Origin: Picochlorum sp. 'celeri' | Taxonomy: Eukaryota > Chlorophyta > Trebouxiophyceae | Length of the DNA stretch: 64,000 bases | Assembly: GCA_010909725.1 (NCBI GenBank) | Contig: JAACMV010000008.1 | Coordinates: 982,172-1,046,171, forward strand | Reading direction: 5' to 3' | In this document: positions 27,117 through 38,673 of the stretch, in pieces | How the letters are laid out: each line of letters begins with the position of its first letter | Position numbering within the stretch: position 1 is the first letter of the stretch | The notes under the pieces: model-generated | Seen by the model: the letters and a program-made list of their open reading frames with translations, nothing else | Told to the model about the DNA's origin: nothing | Databases searched by the model: none | Translations under genes and position numbers: made by a program

Positions 27117-27777
27117 TTAATTTGGATTTCTTTTCGCAACCAATCTGCCATCCGCCGATCTATCAATCCCCGGCAAGGTGGCAAAGTCTATTACAGAAGC
27201 CAATACATCCTCTGGGACATTACTGAACTCTCTTGATAAAGATCCAATGTCTTTATAATCACCTCTGCATGACGCAGCATCGTCATTTGTTAGTACCTTT
27301 CACTCTCTATCGTCACATGTACATGGTGCAAGCAGGCCACAAACCTCGCAACCTTCTCCATCAACAACCTGATATCCCGAGTCTCAAGCCTGTGCAGCTT
27401 TCTCTCCTCGTTGATCAGTTTGCTAGGAACCTGTCGTAACTTCTGCATGACAAAATAAGTATCATATACGATCATTCTGCCGTGCTACAAAGCAACAAGA
27501 CGACCAGGCATACCTCAGTTTCGCTGACAAAAGTCTCTGTCCTGGAGGAGATCATGCCAAACAATCTACTTGCCATATCCCCCTCCGGTAACTCTGGAGT
27601 TGTCGATCTACTTTCGAGCTTTGCTCCTGGGTTCTTGTTGAAGCTTCCCTTCGCCGTGATGGCGCTGTGTTCATGATTCTCCTGCCTTGGTTCTGGGACT
27701 ACTTTGGAGTTCAGAGTGTCCAAACGCTTCGTGGGACCTGCCCGTCGACGAAGTATCTTTGTGGATGCATTTCCCAT
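27117..27777 (-). CDS. small N-myristoylation-type protein, possibly NDUFAF4-like
   Basis: Exons 27514-27777, 27345-27442 and 27117-27264, introns of 71 and 80 nt, 169 residues. The second intron contains TACTAAC, the ideal branch site, 24 nt before its acceptor. I therefore prefer donor gtttgt over a nearer GT that would leave a 32-nt intron. The N-terminus MGNASTKILRR has the Gly2/Ser5 pattern for N-myristoylation. The N-terminal part (RAGPTKRLDTLNSKVVPEPR) and the C-terminal helices (RDIRLLMEKVARGDYKDIG ... VPEDVLASVIDFATLPGI) follow the layout of complex I assembly factor NDUFAF4, which is also N-myristoylated. The similarity is weak; treat the function as a guess. Confidence 0.5.
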
Positions 27778-28084
27778 ACTTGCAACACAACCTATTCTTT
27801 AGCGTCAAATTCAATACTTCAGGCGACAAGGCTTGGCCAGATGGCATATGCATACATATGTACTCTATTTACGGAACAAATCGGCGTCCGCACTGGTTAT
27901 CAGGCAGTCAATATCCTCCGCTGCTTAAATATTTCTTTGGAAAATGATTTAATGCGTGCGTGCGAGTTGTAGGTTGGGGAGAAAGAGAGATTCGAACAGT
28001 TCACTCGAGTCCACCGTTTCGTCAGCGGCGGTGACGGGAAGCAGCGCGCCAGATCGATCATTCATTTTAACCTATTTGTCAGAG
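27778..28084. promoter_or_regulatory. divergent promoter, NDUFAF4-like and PRP40 genes
   Basis: 307 bp between outward starts. The PRP40 reading frame is open for 43 codons upstream of its chosen ATG without family similarity, so I treat that as leader sequence. An AT-rich patch (cttaaatatttctttgg, ~27924) may be the core promoter of the plus-strand gene. No other feature is seen. Confidence 0.3.
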
Positions 28085-29783
28085 ATGGCTGGGAGAGGTC
28101 GGGGTGCTGTGATTCCTGCTTGGATGAAGGAAGGGGGAAAAGACGTTGCTCCTGGGAGCACGGCAGTCCCGCCTGTGGGAGCTTGGACAGAGCACACCTC
28201 TCCAGATGGAAGGAAATATTACTACAATGCAGTGCTAAAGAAATCTTCATGGACAAAGCCGGAGGGGTTCGCTCCTCCTGCTGAAGGCCAGAGCGGAGGG
28301 GCTTGGGAAGAGCACAAAGCTCCGGATGGGCGTACCTACTACTACAATAGAGCCACGAAAGAATCAAAATGGACTCTTCCACCAGGTTGTTGCGTTGTAG
28401 CAAAGCCTCAGAGCATCTCACAAGCACAAAGACCACAGCGACCCGGGTTTGTGCCCCCCTCTGGATCTTTGCAGCCTGGTCCAACCCCACAATACGCAAC
28501 AACTGCAGAAGCTCGAGATGCATTTCGATCTCTTCTGCGCGATTGCCAGATTCCTTCATGGTTATCTTGGGAACAAGCAACGGCAATTATATCGGCAGAT
28601 AGGAGGTTCGGAGGCCTACGCTCTCTTGCTGAGAGAAGGCAATTGTTTGACGAGTACATCATGGCAAAGAGTAGAGAGGAAGGACAAGAACAAGCAACAC
28701 ACCAGCAACAGGTACCATATTGACTTCTACTGCGTATATGGCCTATGATGTCACTAAATTTTACGTTGAAGATTGATAACCTGACATGGATGTATCCATC
28801 CGTTGTGTTGACCTAATCTATCCTCTGAGGCCGTGACTGTCGTGTTGATTTCTCTGCGCTTGATTTTGTACTCACATCGTTTTGAATAAATGCAGTTTGA
28901 GGAGCGGTTCTTTGCCTTACTTGATTCTTGTCCAGATCTTGCGGATACTTCTGTTCCAAAGTTTGATGATGCCAAGAGGATGTTGTCATCACAGCAAGAT
29001 TGGAACATGGTTTCAACGGATGAGCAGAGATATGACCTATTTGAAAAATGGATCGACAGAAATATAGAAAGAAAGCAGGAGGAAGAGGAAGCTCTTCGGC
29101 AGGAAAGAAGGAAGGCACTGCATGATTATTTAGAGGGCTGCTCTTGGATTACTTTGGAGACCACGTGGCGAAAGGCACAGAGTATGTTAGAAAATGTAGA
29201 TGAATATCTTAGTTTGGCCAAGTTCGATAGAATCGATGTGTTTGATGAATTTATGAGGAAGTACGAGGAAAGAGAGATGTCAAACAGAGATGTTGTGGAA
29301 GAACTTCGCATCAGGAAAGAGAGACTCAATCGGGCAACACTGCGAAGATTGTTCAAAAATCACCTACAGCAGGGTATCATTCATGCAAAGATGCGATGGA
29401 AAGAATTTCTTAAGCAGATGGGGAGCTGTGAGGAGATCAAATCTGTTGAAATGAACCTTACAGGCTCTCGGCCAAAGGATTTGTTCATGGATACCATAGA
29501 GGAGGCAGAGATCATGTATGAGAAAGAAAAGCCATTGATCGAGTCCATAATTCGAGAATCCCCAATCGAGATAACCGATTCGACTCCAGATTTGGAGAGT
29601 TTCAAAAGTCACGTTGTGGCAGGCCAAAAGAACAATCACGACATTGCTTTGGCGTCAATCAAATTGTATCTTCTAGAAAAGCAAAGCATGTTGTTGAGAG
29701 AGGAGGGGTCGCCAGAATCCCAAAAACGAGGCACTGCAGTACTAGCAGAGAATCCAGTTAAAAAGAAACCAAGAGAATCCTGA
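28085..29783 (+). CDS. PRP40: PRP40-type splicing factor (WW and FF domains)
   Basis: Exons 28085-28711 and 28896-29783, intron 184 nt (gtacca ... aatgcag), 504 residues. Two tandem WW domains (~33-62 and ~72-101) each keep both tryptophans and the Y-Y-N core ([30 protein letters not shown]). FF domains follow, the first at [22 protein letters not shown], others in [35 protein letters not shown] and [18 protein letters not shown]40 bridges U1 snRNP to branch-point proteins early in spliceosome assembly. The C-terminus is basic (VKKKPRES). It is shorter than yeast PRP40 (583). The stop is 34 bp from the convergent SET-MYND gene. Confidence 0.9.
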
Positions 29784-29817
29784 TTCTTACAGAATAAATA
29801 CATGTATTAAACGAATG

Positions 29818-31011
29818 TTAATTTTGCAATTCTTGAAGAAACTCTGCTTCAGTTCGAGATTTTGAGCACACATTGCATATCTGAGCCTTGTCCTGACTCC
29901 CCAGCACAGGAACCATGGTTCCTTCACAATCTTCATCAATACAGCTATACTTGAGTAAAAATACGCTGACATAATGTTCATCCGCAACCTCGTTCTTCGG
30001 ATTCAATACCTGACCCTCAGATTCCATGGCACAGCGTGGACATGTGCAAGTAAATCCATACACTTGAGAGCATCGAGTCTGTCTGTCCTCAAAATCCCAG
30101 CATAATGGAAAATAACTCTGCGTTATTTCTTCCCCAGCAGGTAAATCATGAAGAGCACGGAATGTCATAGACATGTTGGTAAAAGGAGAAGACTGCTCTG
30201 GTGTAATCTGATCAAAGTCTTCACACCTACACACGTTTGGCAAACACTCATGATTGATCCGTGCCGCCTGACTATACAAGGCTGTGCCACGGATCAAACA
30301 GGAGTCGCTTCCAAACCTCAGAGGCGCTCTGATACCGTAAGCATTCACCAAATCCTTCATTGAGATTGATGCAAGGAATTCTGGGGATGTAAAGTTCCTC
30401 GGAAGATGACAAAGTTTGTGCTGCAAAGGTGGGACAAATCTATCATAAACATCTTTCAGCCAATCTGTATAACTTTTATCCTGCAGCATCACTGCCGAGT
30501 TCCCTTCCGAAAGCGAGAACAGTGCAGCAAGCCTTGCCATCGATGGCCCATCATTCTCGACATGGCCAGCAAAAATTAGACCAAATACTCTCGAGAGAAA
30601 ATGTAACGCTGAAAATGTTTCATCTGAAGCGCCATCAGCATTCACAGATGACACTAAAGAGCATACCAATGCTGAGTGGCTACCTGGGTCACTCTGTGCT
30701 GCAAGCATGCACGTGTTGCTACAGAAAACAGCCTTCTGACATCCAAAAGCGCAGGGCAACACCCTCTCTGCAAATTCTCGACCACAGTCCATTCAGACCA
30801 CAGATATGAATCGAATACTAGAGTACTCACCTGATGCACCAACATCACGGAGGCAATGAGAGCAGAATTGGCTAGACAGTGAACCTTGGGGATATACCAA
30901 GATTGGTGGCTCGCACAGAATGGTCTCGCCAGCTGCAATATCTCGTGTTGCAAAGGCACCTAATCCCTTGTTACCGCTCCCACCAGCGTCGCGTATTTCA
31001 TACAACCCCAT
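29818..31011 (-). CDS. SET-MYND domain protein (SMYD/ASHR type)
   Basis: Exons 30831-31011 and 29818-30767, intron 63 nt (gtgagt ... tttgcag), 376 residues. The split SET domain starts at YEIRDAGGSGNKGLGAFATR (SET-N). The splice restores the inserted MYND zinc finger: FCSHCLRDVGAS-ERVLPCAFGCQKAVFCSNTC. The SET core carries INHECLPNVCRCEDFD (the SAM-binding NH.C.PN motif) and GEEITQSYFPL, and the post-SET cysteines are in GFTCTCPRC and CIDEDCEG. Such proteins methylate lysines on histones or cytosolic proteins; the substrate is unknown. The start ATG at 31011 was chosen because no in-frame ATG lies between it and an upstream stop. Confidence 0.86.
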
Positions 31012-31443
31012 TTCAAACTCCTCCCTCGTGCATGTGGAAAGCAACTCTTGCTCTTTTCTACTAATGCAGCGATTTCCCTCTTAGATACAAAATTTATAAA
31101 TTGTTTTGTTATCAATGCAATCAATGCATGCCACTTGATGCTCAGATTCTCGTCACCTGCCTTGATCAAGGTCTTGATTGATGGTCCTTAAGGGCCCCCG
31201 GGGGTGCAGCGATGATGGGCTCCCAGTAGATTCGAATTCGTTAGCTCTTGGCAAGACACGTGCCTTCATAATCAATTTGCCGTGAAATAAAATGATGTGG
31301 TGTTGCACATAATTTGGCCCCACGAATCGTCCCTGAGACTCAGGGAGAGCACAAACCGTATTTGAAAGAGCCATACCCTGCATGCAGCACTGTAGGGTCT
31401 ACTCCTAGGATCAAAGAAGAAATCTTTTGTTTTATAGGGTGGC
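31012..31443. promoter_or_regulatory. divergent promoter, SET-MYND and GH125 genes
   Basis: 432 bp between outward starts. A TTTATAAATT box (~31090-31098) suits the minus-strand gene. A GC palindrome CCCCCGGGGG sits at 31195-31204 inside a longer gggcccccgggggtgc run. TTTTATAG lies just before the GH125 start. No exon is supported. Confidence 0.4.
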
Positions 31444-33309
31444 ATGGGCCGAGTGCACGTTCGAAGGAGTCATTTTGGCAAAAAGCCAAGCAACTGGCTT
31501 GCGGTTGCAGCCCTCATTCTCTGCGCTCAAGGGGCCCTGAAGCTTTCATACAGCAAGGAAAACAAAAGGATCACCAATCAGGCAAGTTTTGGTCGAGAGG
31601 AGACTACTTTGTTTCCGAGGATGATTTGGTCCTCCCAGCCAGGACCCCTAACCCCAGAAATTACTCGTGTGAGGGAAGAGTTGGGGGAGCAACAGATGAA
31701 TCAACTTGGAGATTTGTGTGGCAGGACCTTGTACCACGGTATCATGAATGTCGTAGTGAGCCATGGTTTCGGCCGCTACGCTTTCTTCTCAACCGGGTGA
31801 GTGGCTGCTCGTTTCTGATTGGTGCAAGTTCGCGTTGTGATCCCAGGTATGGTTTCTCTGATTGCAGGGACCTCCCCCTCATGTGGATTCGAGATAGTGC
31901 ATTTCAGATTGGCAGTTTAATTCCAAGAATTAATAGGCGTCCGGCTTTACGGAGCACTGTCGAGGGTGGAATTCGGTTGCAAGCATTTTATATCATCCAG
32001 GTGAGCGAAACTGTCTGTGCCTTCATGTGCAAGAGCCATCGGGAGATTTGCCATGCTGACGATTGGTTTTCTGTAGGATCCATACGCAAATGGCTTTTAT
32101 CCAGAATGGAGAGACCCTGAGAAGGAAAATGAAGAGGACAAGAGGCTGGGGAGGGGTGGCTGGGTGGGTGTGAGAAACTACGAACTGGACTCTGGAGGTT
32201 TTTTCCTCAGTCTCCTGTGGGATTATTACACATCGGGACAGTATGGAGTGCGATTTTTGTTGGAAGATCCAATGATATTTGATGCCGTAAATGTACTCGT
32301 GGATACTTGGATAGTGGAGCAGAACCACAATGAGTCCTCACCCTACAGATTTGTGGAATTGCCAAACAATGGTTTAGGAAGAGAGGTGGGCTACACAGGA
32401 ATGATATGGTCTGGTTTCCGACCGTCTGATGATGCAAATACGTACGGATACTCTATTCCAAGCAATATGTTCGTGGCTGCTGGGATCGAGAAGGCTCTCA
32501 TTTTGAACAAAAAAGTTTGGAAAAGCGAGGATTTACACACAAAAATGTCAGAGTTGCTGCATCAAGTGGAGACAGGTACGAATGATGCTGCGTTGAGACG
32601 GTGCTGTTCGCCATTCCTAGAAATATCGCTGTGTATGTTTGCAGGAATTCAGCAGTACGGCATCGTCGAAGTTGAAAAGGGTGTCAAGGTGTATGCATAT
32701 GAGGTGGATGGTTTGGGCAATTTCTTGGCAGACTTTGATGACCCAAATTGGCCGTCAATCGTGTCCATACCGTTACTTGGATGGAGCAAGTATAGTCATA
32801 AGATATATCAGATAACTAAATCTAGAATTCTTTCGGAGAAGAATCGATATTTCTTCAAGGGCAAATTCCTGAGTGGACTAGGCAGCCCCCACACTGCAGC
32901 TGGGATGATTTGGGCGTTGGGTGCTTTCAGCGAAGCATTAACAGCTGACACAGTCAGATTGAAGGTCAAAACTATAGAAACACTTCTCCAGCTACAGTGC
33001 AGTGATGGACTGATGCACGAAAGTATACACGTTGATGATCCCTCAAAATGCACCAGGCGTTGGTTCGAATGGGCAAATGCCCTCGTTGTCACAACAGCGG
33101 AACACCTTACAGGGATTGACTGCGATAAATCCGCTGAGCGCCTATACAGAATCTCTCTAGCGAAAAGAGGGAGTCGTATCGCAGAGGGAGGTCTCCAAAA
33201 TGGGCAGTCTATAGCTACTCACCGACAAAGTATAGAGGCACATGTCCAGCATGGTGGCAAGTATGTCTCCAAAGTGGAAGATTGGAAAGGCATTGGATGG
33301 ACAATATAA
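31444..33309 (+). CDS. GH125 exo-alpha-1,6-mannosidase with signal anchor
   Basis: Exons 31444-31796, 31868-32000, 32077-32575 and 32645-33309; introns of 71, 76 and 69 nt, total 549 residues. The third intron is a multiple of three and has no stop, so the frame stays open through it, but its splice sites (gtacga ... tttgcag) and the fit of the spliced protein argue for removal. A hydrophobic segment at ~residues 17-35 (NWLAVAALILCAQGALKL) suggests a type II Golgi protein. GH125/Mug157 signatures: TGDLPLMWIRDSAFQ, GGWVGVRNYELDSG, GLGREVGYTGMIWSGFRPSD, YGYSIPSNMF, MHESIHVDDPSKCTRRWFEW. The family trims alpha-1,6-linked mannose from N-glycans. The glycan substrate here is unknown. Confidence 0.9.
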
Positions 33310-33428
33310 AACAGAAAAACATATATTTTTATCCCTTACAAGGTATTTATACGTATATGTTTTCATTTCTCTTCCTCAAAGAGAAATGAAAAACAGTCAA
33401 CATCAAAACACAAAATCAATTGACATCA

Positions 33429-35317
33429 TTATGCCTCATTCAGAGCAGCCACTCCTGGAAGCACCTTTCCTTCCAAGAGCTCGAGAGATGCACCTCCTCC
33501 GGTAGAAATGTGGCTCATTTTATCAGCGACTCCGGCCTTCTCGACAGCAGCAACGGAGTCACCTCCTCCAATAATGGTGATGGCATCAGACTTCTGGGCA
33601 AGAGTATCAGCAATAGCAAAGGTTCCCTTGGCAAAGGCATCGAATTCGAACACTCCCATTGGTCCATTCCAGATCACAGTCTGGCAGTCTCCCAAACTCT
33701 TCTGGAGGAGTTCGATAGACTTTGGTCCAATGTCGAGTCCCATCCATCCATCTGGAATGCTGTCAACATCAACAATCTTGGCATTGGCATCTGGGGCGAA
33801 ATTGTCGGCAACGACGACATCGACTGGAAGAATGAATTCAACTCCCTTCTCCTTGGCCTTGATCTCAAGCTCTTTGGCGAGATCAAGCTTGTCCTCCTCG
33901 ACCAAGGAGGATCCCACGCTGAGCCCACGTGCCTTGTAGAAAGTGAAGATCATTCCTCCTCCGATGATAATCTTGTCGCAGCTCTCCAAAAGGGACTCGA
34001 TCACACCAATCTTGGAGGACACCTTGGATCCACCCACGATGGCTGCAAATGGGCGTTTTGGGTTGGCCACAGCTCCATCAAGGTAAGTCAACTCCTTTTC
34101 CAAAAGGAATCCAGCAACGGCTGGGGAGAGATACTTGGTCACTCCCTCGGTGGAAGCATGAGCACGATGGGCTGTACCGAAAGCATCATTTACGTAGAGG
34201 TCAGCAACGGAGGCCAACTTCTTGGCAAACTCTGGGTCATTGGCCTCTTCCTCCTTGTAGAAGCGAACATTTTCCAACAGGAGCACGTCTCCATTGCTCA
34301 TGGCCTTCACCTTCTCCTCGACCTCTGGACCAATGCAGTCATTGGCTTTGATCACCTCCTTTCCAAGAAGTTCGGACAGGCGTGGCACCACTGGGGTCAA
34401 TCTGAACTTGTCCTCTGGTCCATTCTTTGGGCGTCCCAAGTGGGAAGTAAGGACAACCTTGGCACCGTTGTCAGCGAGGTACTTCAGGGTTGGCACAGCA
34501 GCTCTAATACGAGTGTCATCGGTAATTTTGTCACCATCAAGAGGAACGTTGAGATCAGCACGGACAAATACAACCTTTCCCTCGAGATCAGCCTTGGAGA
34601 GGTCTCCGACGGACTTCTTCGCCATGGTTGCGACAGCGCGAGTTCCAGTTTTCTGCATCACAAACCAATATCACATGTAAATTTCATTTCGATTGCACCC
34701 AAATGCAGAAGCTCCAGAAACCCCAGTGGTCGAACCAAGAAGGCAGCACTACTTCCAAGGGGATCACACCTAGAACGACGATGGTCTCCGCCTTCGACTC
34801 GGTATTAGCAAAAGAAAGTCAAGGCTTATTCAATGATTTAATTCACAGAGCACTGATGGGATCTCACTCGATGCAATGCCCCATCGACCATTCTAGAAGC
34901 AAGAGCTGATCAACCCCACCCCGACCCACTGGAGACTCTCGTTGACAGAACCGTGAGCCATTCCAGCGCCCTACCCTTATCCACTCGTCCCCCGACGAAC
35001 TGGCACTCGCAAGGATCGTCACAATCAATCTGTGATGTGACTCAATCCCTGCTGATGCATCAATCCAGGTCCAACATTCCTCCATTCACGACGCCATCGG
35101 GAGGATCTTGTTGTAGCATTGAACATACCTTGACAGAAGACACTCGAGCAGCCACGGAAGCTGACAAGGTCGATCCCTTCACTGATGGGATAGTGTTCAT
35201 CTTGTTAGGGGCAACAAATCCACTGAATGCTCCCACACGTGGAGCAGAAGTGGCTGAAGTGCGCCCAGCCTTGGCAGCCACACGGGCAGAGTTTGCGGTC
35301 ATGGAAGCAGCAACCAT
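33429..35317 (-). CDS. PGK: phosphoglycerate kinase, plastid-targeted
   Basis: Exons 35129-35317 and 33429-34652, separated by a 476-nt intron (gtatgt ... gatgcag), 470 residues. Exon 1 encodes nearly the whole transit peptide (alanine/serine/arginine-rich, [19 protein letters not shown], with GAFSGFVAP). Exon 2 begins [18 protein letters not shown] and then the enzyme. Motifs: [102 protein letters not shown]. It interconverts 1,3-bisphosphoglycerate and 3-phosphoglycerate in the Calvin cycle/glycolysis. The simple, non-bipartite leader suggests a primary plastid with two membranes. The intron is much longer than the others here and may carry regulatory sequence. Codons are strongly biased, as expected for high expression. 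Confidence 0.95.
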
Positions 35318-35567
35318 TCTGAATTGATACTGATGCTTTTAAAACAAAGTTGTAGGGATAGAAAAATGAAGTGCGAGATTTTAGAAGGGGGATCAAGAGG
35401 GTCGATGGGTGGTATTGTGTCGTCGACAAACGAGCGTTTCTCATCCGGATAAGGCTCATCGTCGGGCGCCTTCACCAAGCGGTTGAACCAAAAGGTAAAA
35501 ACCAAAGGCATGTAATGTAATACATTGTAAATATTTTACAGATGGTGATGCTGTGAAGACGATCTTG

Positions 35568-37491
35568 CTATACGAGTGATGGCATGGATTCTACTTCTTC
35601 AAGGCAGGCCATGACCTTTTCTTCTGTTGCTCTGACTTTTGACTGAATGGCCATTTTCTGATCCAAAATCATCTCCAGTGCAGCAGCCAAGTCCCTATGG
35701 AGAGTCGCATTCTCCAATTCACATGCCCTGCAATGTATTCATGCGACAGAAGACTATGTCAGCCTTTGAAACAACACCAGCAAACACGGATGCATACCTT
35801 TGTAAGTCCTCATAGTCCCCAGTCACTTGCCGGAGTCTCTCTTCGCTCTCTGACAATCCTGCATCACAAGCTCCCCGTATATTCGCTACTTCGCTGGCTA
35901 GACCCTCTACCTGTGCAAGGGCTGATGCTACTTCATCCTCCAGTTCTTGTTTGATAATTCTGTACTGGTTCTCCAAGTCGCGCACTTGCTTGCCCCTAAT
36001 GGCATTTTCTTCTGCATGCTTGGTCACATGCTCCTGAACGCTATCCGCTTTCTCACTCAAGGCAAGCTCTTCTTTCACAAGAGATCTTGCTTTAGCGTTG
36101 TACTGCTCCTGAATGCGCTGGAGCATGGGCTTCACGATTCCTTTGAAATCCAATGTGATCATGGATCCACTTGTTGTTGCGCTGCGATTGAGTTTGGTTT
36201 CAAAATTGAAGCCTTCCGCTCTTTTTGCAGTAGCTGGAACCAGTTGCAGCCTGTGAGCGAGAGACATGTATTCGCTCACCTTGTCCTCGATACCATCAAA
36301 GTGCGCTCTGAGCTCACCCTCCGTCTCCTCCCCTTTTGATTCTGCCGCCTCCTTCTGTTGTCGAGTTTCGGCGAGAATCTCCTGAAGCTTTGACTTTTCC
36401 TGATTCATACGAATAACATCCGCTGGATGTACTGTCTGAGCAGCAATCTGACGCCTCAAATCATCGTTCTCCTCTTCAACCATCTGCACCTCTGCCTGCA
36501 GCGACGATATATCAGCGCGGCGTTCTGCCAACTTCCGCACAAGGCTACTGTGGTGCGATTGCAGATTTTCAACGAGCTTCAGGAATTTCTCCTTATCTTC
36601 TTTGGTCTCTTTGAGCCTCTGCTGTGCCTCCTTCAAAGGCCTTGGTGCCATTCTCAAAGCCTCTATTTTCTCCCTCAGTACTGCATTTGCATTGCTCAAC
36701 TTTTCGGCCTCTTCCTTGACCACCACAGCCTTTTCTTCGATGGATGATCCCTTTTCTGCATCTATCTGGGCACATTTTTCGTCGTCGCCAGACATAAAGT
36801 AGTGATACGACTCTGCCACATACTCAAAAAAGTCAGCCTCCATCTTGGCCCTGTCATCTGCAGACTCCATCCGCAACTCCTCCGCCTTTTCGCAGTAATT
36901 TATCAACTCAACCACCCAAGAAAGAGCTGCCAAGATAGATGGCCACGTGTGTGGCGATCCCACTGCCGTCAGGTTGGATTTACTAATGGTGTACGGGTAC
37001 CTCAGGCGCTTGTACAGCTGAGGAATCTCATCCTCGATCTTCGAAAACCCTTTCAAAATACTGGGATCCAGGTACCTCACGATAAAGAGCATGATATTCG
37101 TGTAATCCTTTGTTGTAGGACTCGATAGCGTTTTCAGCGTCACCTGAAACTCGTATCCATGGCTTGACAGGAAACTCATGACATTTCTCGCACAGGCAGC
37201 CTGGTATGCCTTATCACTGATGGGTCTTGGATCGCCCTTCACACCTGGTGGTGCTTTGACAGTCGTATACGCAGATGAGCGCCGCTGCACTGGACCAGCC
37301 ATAGACATACGCCTCGACATCGGTCCACCTCGTTGCACCGTGGCGTCATGGCCCCCAAACTTTGGCGGTGGAGGCATCATATCCTTGTTCCCCATTCTTC
37401 CAGAATTGGAATTGATTGTATTACTATTGCCAAGGAGACTAGAGGACATTGTTTTCCTTCTCGCTCCCCTGTTCTGCGACGGATCCACCAT
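35568..37491 (-). CDS. NDC80: kinetochore protein NDC80/HEC1
   Basis: Exons 35798-37491 and 35568-35727, with a 70-nt intron (gtatgc ... ttgcag), 617 residues. A basic unstructured N-terminal tail (~1-75, several RRMS/RRSS sites for Aurora-type kinases) precedes the calponin-homology microtubule-binding domain (~80-200: DKAYQAACARNVMSFLSSHG, LKTLSSPTTKDYTNIMLFIV, RYPYTISKSNLTAVGSPHTWP, which is diagnostic). The remaining ~400 residues are coiled coil, interrupted by a loop. Exon 2 supplies the last 53 residues (ACELENATLHRDLAAALEM). NDC80 couples kinetochores to spindle microtubules. The start at 37491 is the first true ATG of the frame. Confidence 0.93.
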
Positions 37492-37834
37492 GGCGAGGAC
37501 CAACAACCAACCAACGGTACGTCTCTTTCGTCAACAGAATTCGACTGCCCTTTCCTCGGGATTTATGTCGCACTTTATTAGGGTATTGGTATTTTTTTAA
37601 TGGATCCTCTGGACACCATGGAATCCATTGGTACTCATCCAGGTTTTCCACTGATGCGTGCGAAAGAGCGATGCAAAAACATGACCCCATCAAAGGTGAC
37701 CCTCGATCGGATCCCCAAGAGTTCTTGTTCTCATGCTCGAGAGCATTGCATTCATCCATCCATAACTCCACAACTATACCCTGCATATTTTATTTATTTT
37801 GGAGATAGATCTCAAACTTCGTTCCGCGGCACTG
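37492..37834. promoter_or_regulatory. divergent promoter, NDC80 and MsrB genes
   Basis: 343 bp between outward starts. The MsrB side has a run tattttatttattttgg at 37786-37802, about 35 nt upstream of the chosen start, which fits a TATA element. No exon is supported on either strand. Confidence 0.35.
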
Positions 37835-38488
37835 ATGAAACCACGAACGACACACACGAGAACCACACACGGAGCGGGCCCTTTGTCTCAGAATCGCTGT
37901 ATATGGGGGACTCGAGGACGTTATGAGAATGTTTTAGCCAGAGCAGAGGGATCCCGAGATTCTTGCTCGGTGGATGGCGAAATTGGTGGGCCACGGGCCA
38001 CGAGTCGTCGAACAGCTTTGCACTCCTTGGTTGCTTCGCTCGCCTTCGCCAACAGCCAAGCGATGGGATCGCATGCATCTGATGCAACGATGGATTGGGC
38101 TTCCCTTGCCGATGACGAGTGGAAGAAGAGGCTGTCTCCCGATGCATACAAGGTGCTGCGCAAGGCAGCAACAGAGTTGCCGTTTTCTAGCCCCCTGAAC
38201 AAAGAGTACAGGCCAGGAACATTTTTGTGCGCTGGGTGTCAATCTCCATTGTTCGATTCTTCGGCGAAGTTTAACAGCGGCACGGGATGGCCTTCTTTCA
38301 CGCAGGCCTTGCCTGGAGCTGTTGATGAATCTGAGGATTTGTCCATTGTCTTCATGCCAAGGACAGAAGTCACCTGCCACACGTGTCATGGGCACCTAGG
38401 ACATGTATTTCCGGACGGCCCGGAGCCTACTGGATTGCGGTACTGTATGAATGGAGTCGCCCTGTCCTTCGAGCCCCAGGAGGCTTAA
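37835..38488 (+). CDS. MSRB: methionine-R-sulfoxide reductase B, plastid-type leader
   Basis: 217 residues from the ATG at 37835. The catalytic domain (~85-215) carries WKKRLSPDAYKVLRKAATE, zinc-binding CAGC and CHTC pairs, SGTGWPSFTQAL, GHLGHVFPDGPEPTGLRYCMNG with the catalytic Cys, and a normal ending. It reduces methionine-R-sulfoxide in proteins. The ~75-residue leader is basic and ends with a twin-arginine stretch, SRRTALHSLVASLAFANSQA, resembling a thylakoid Tat lumen signal followed by an AxA-like site. If the ATG used is instead the one at NSQA-MG (~38060) the protein would be cytosolic. Intronless. Confidence 0.88.
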   Translation: MKPRTTHTRTTHGAGPLSQNRCIWGTRGRYENVLARAEGSRDSCSVDGEIGGPRATSRRTALHSLVASLAFANSQAMGSHASDATMDWASLADDEWKKRLSPDAYKVLRKAATELPFSSPLNKEYRPGTFLCAGCQSPLFDSSAKFNSGTGWPSFTQALPGAVDESEDLSIVFMPRTEVTCHTCHGHLGHVFPDGPEPTGLRYCMNGVALSFEPQEA

Positions 38489-38673
38489 AGGACAATCAAA
38501 GTTAGGTAGTTTCAGGAGGCTTGTGTGAATCCAACTTGTATGTCCTAGCATGCCTTGTGCTGCACGCGAGGGTTTTGAATATTTCTGTAAAATTCATTAA
38601 TTGTCTCTTTTCGGGGTGAATTAACGTCCTCTTTTGACAACGTGGTTGATCTGAGCAAGAGATAAAACCCAGA

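Noticed and set aside
27265..27296. A 32-nt intron in the NDUFAF4-like gene
   Set aside because: An alternative donor at 27344 gives an 80-nt intron with a perfect TACTAAC branch site and the same phase.
33420..34808. 462-residue plus-strand frame opposite PGK
   Set aside because: It is antisense to a highly codon-biased PGK gene, which commonly leaves long open opposite frames; no motif.
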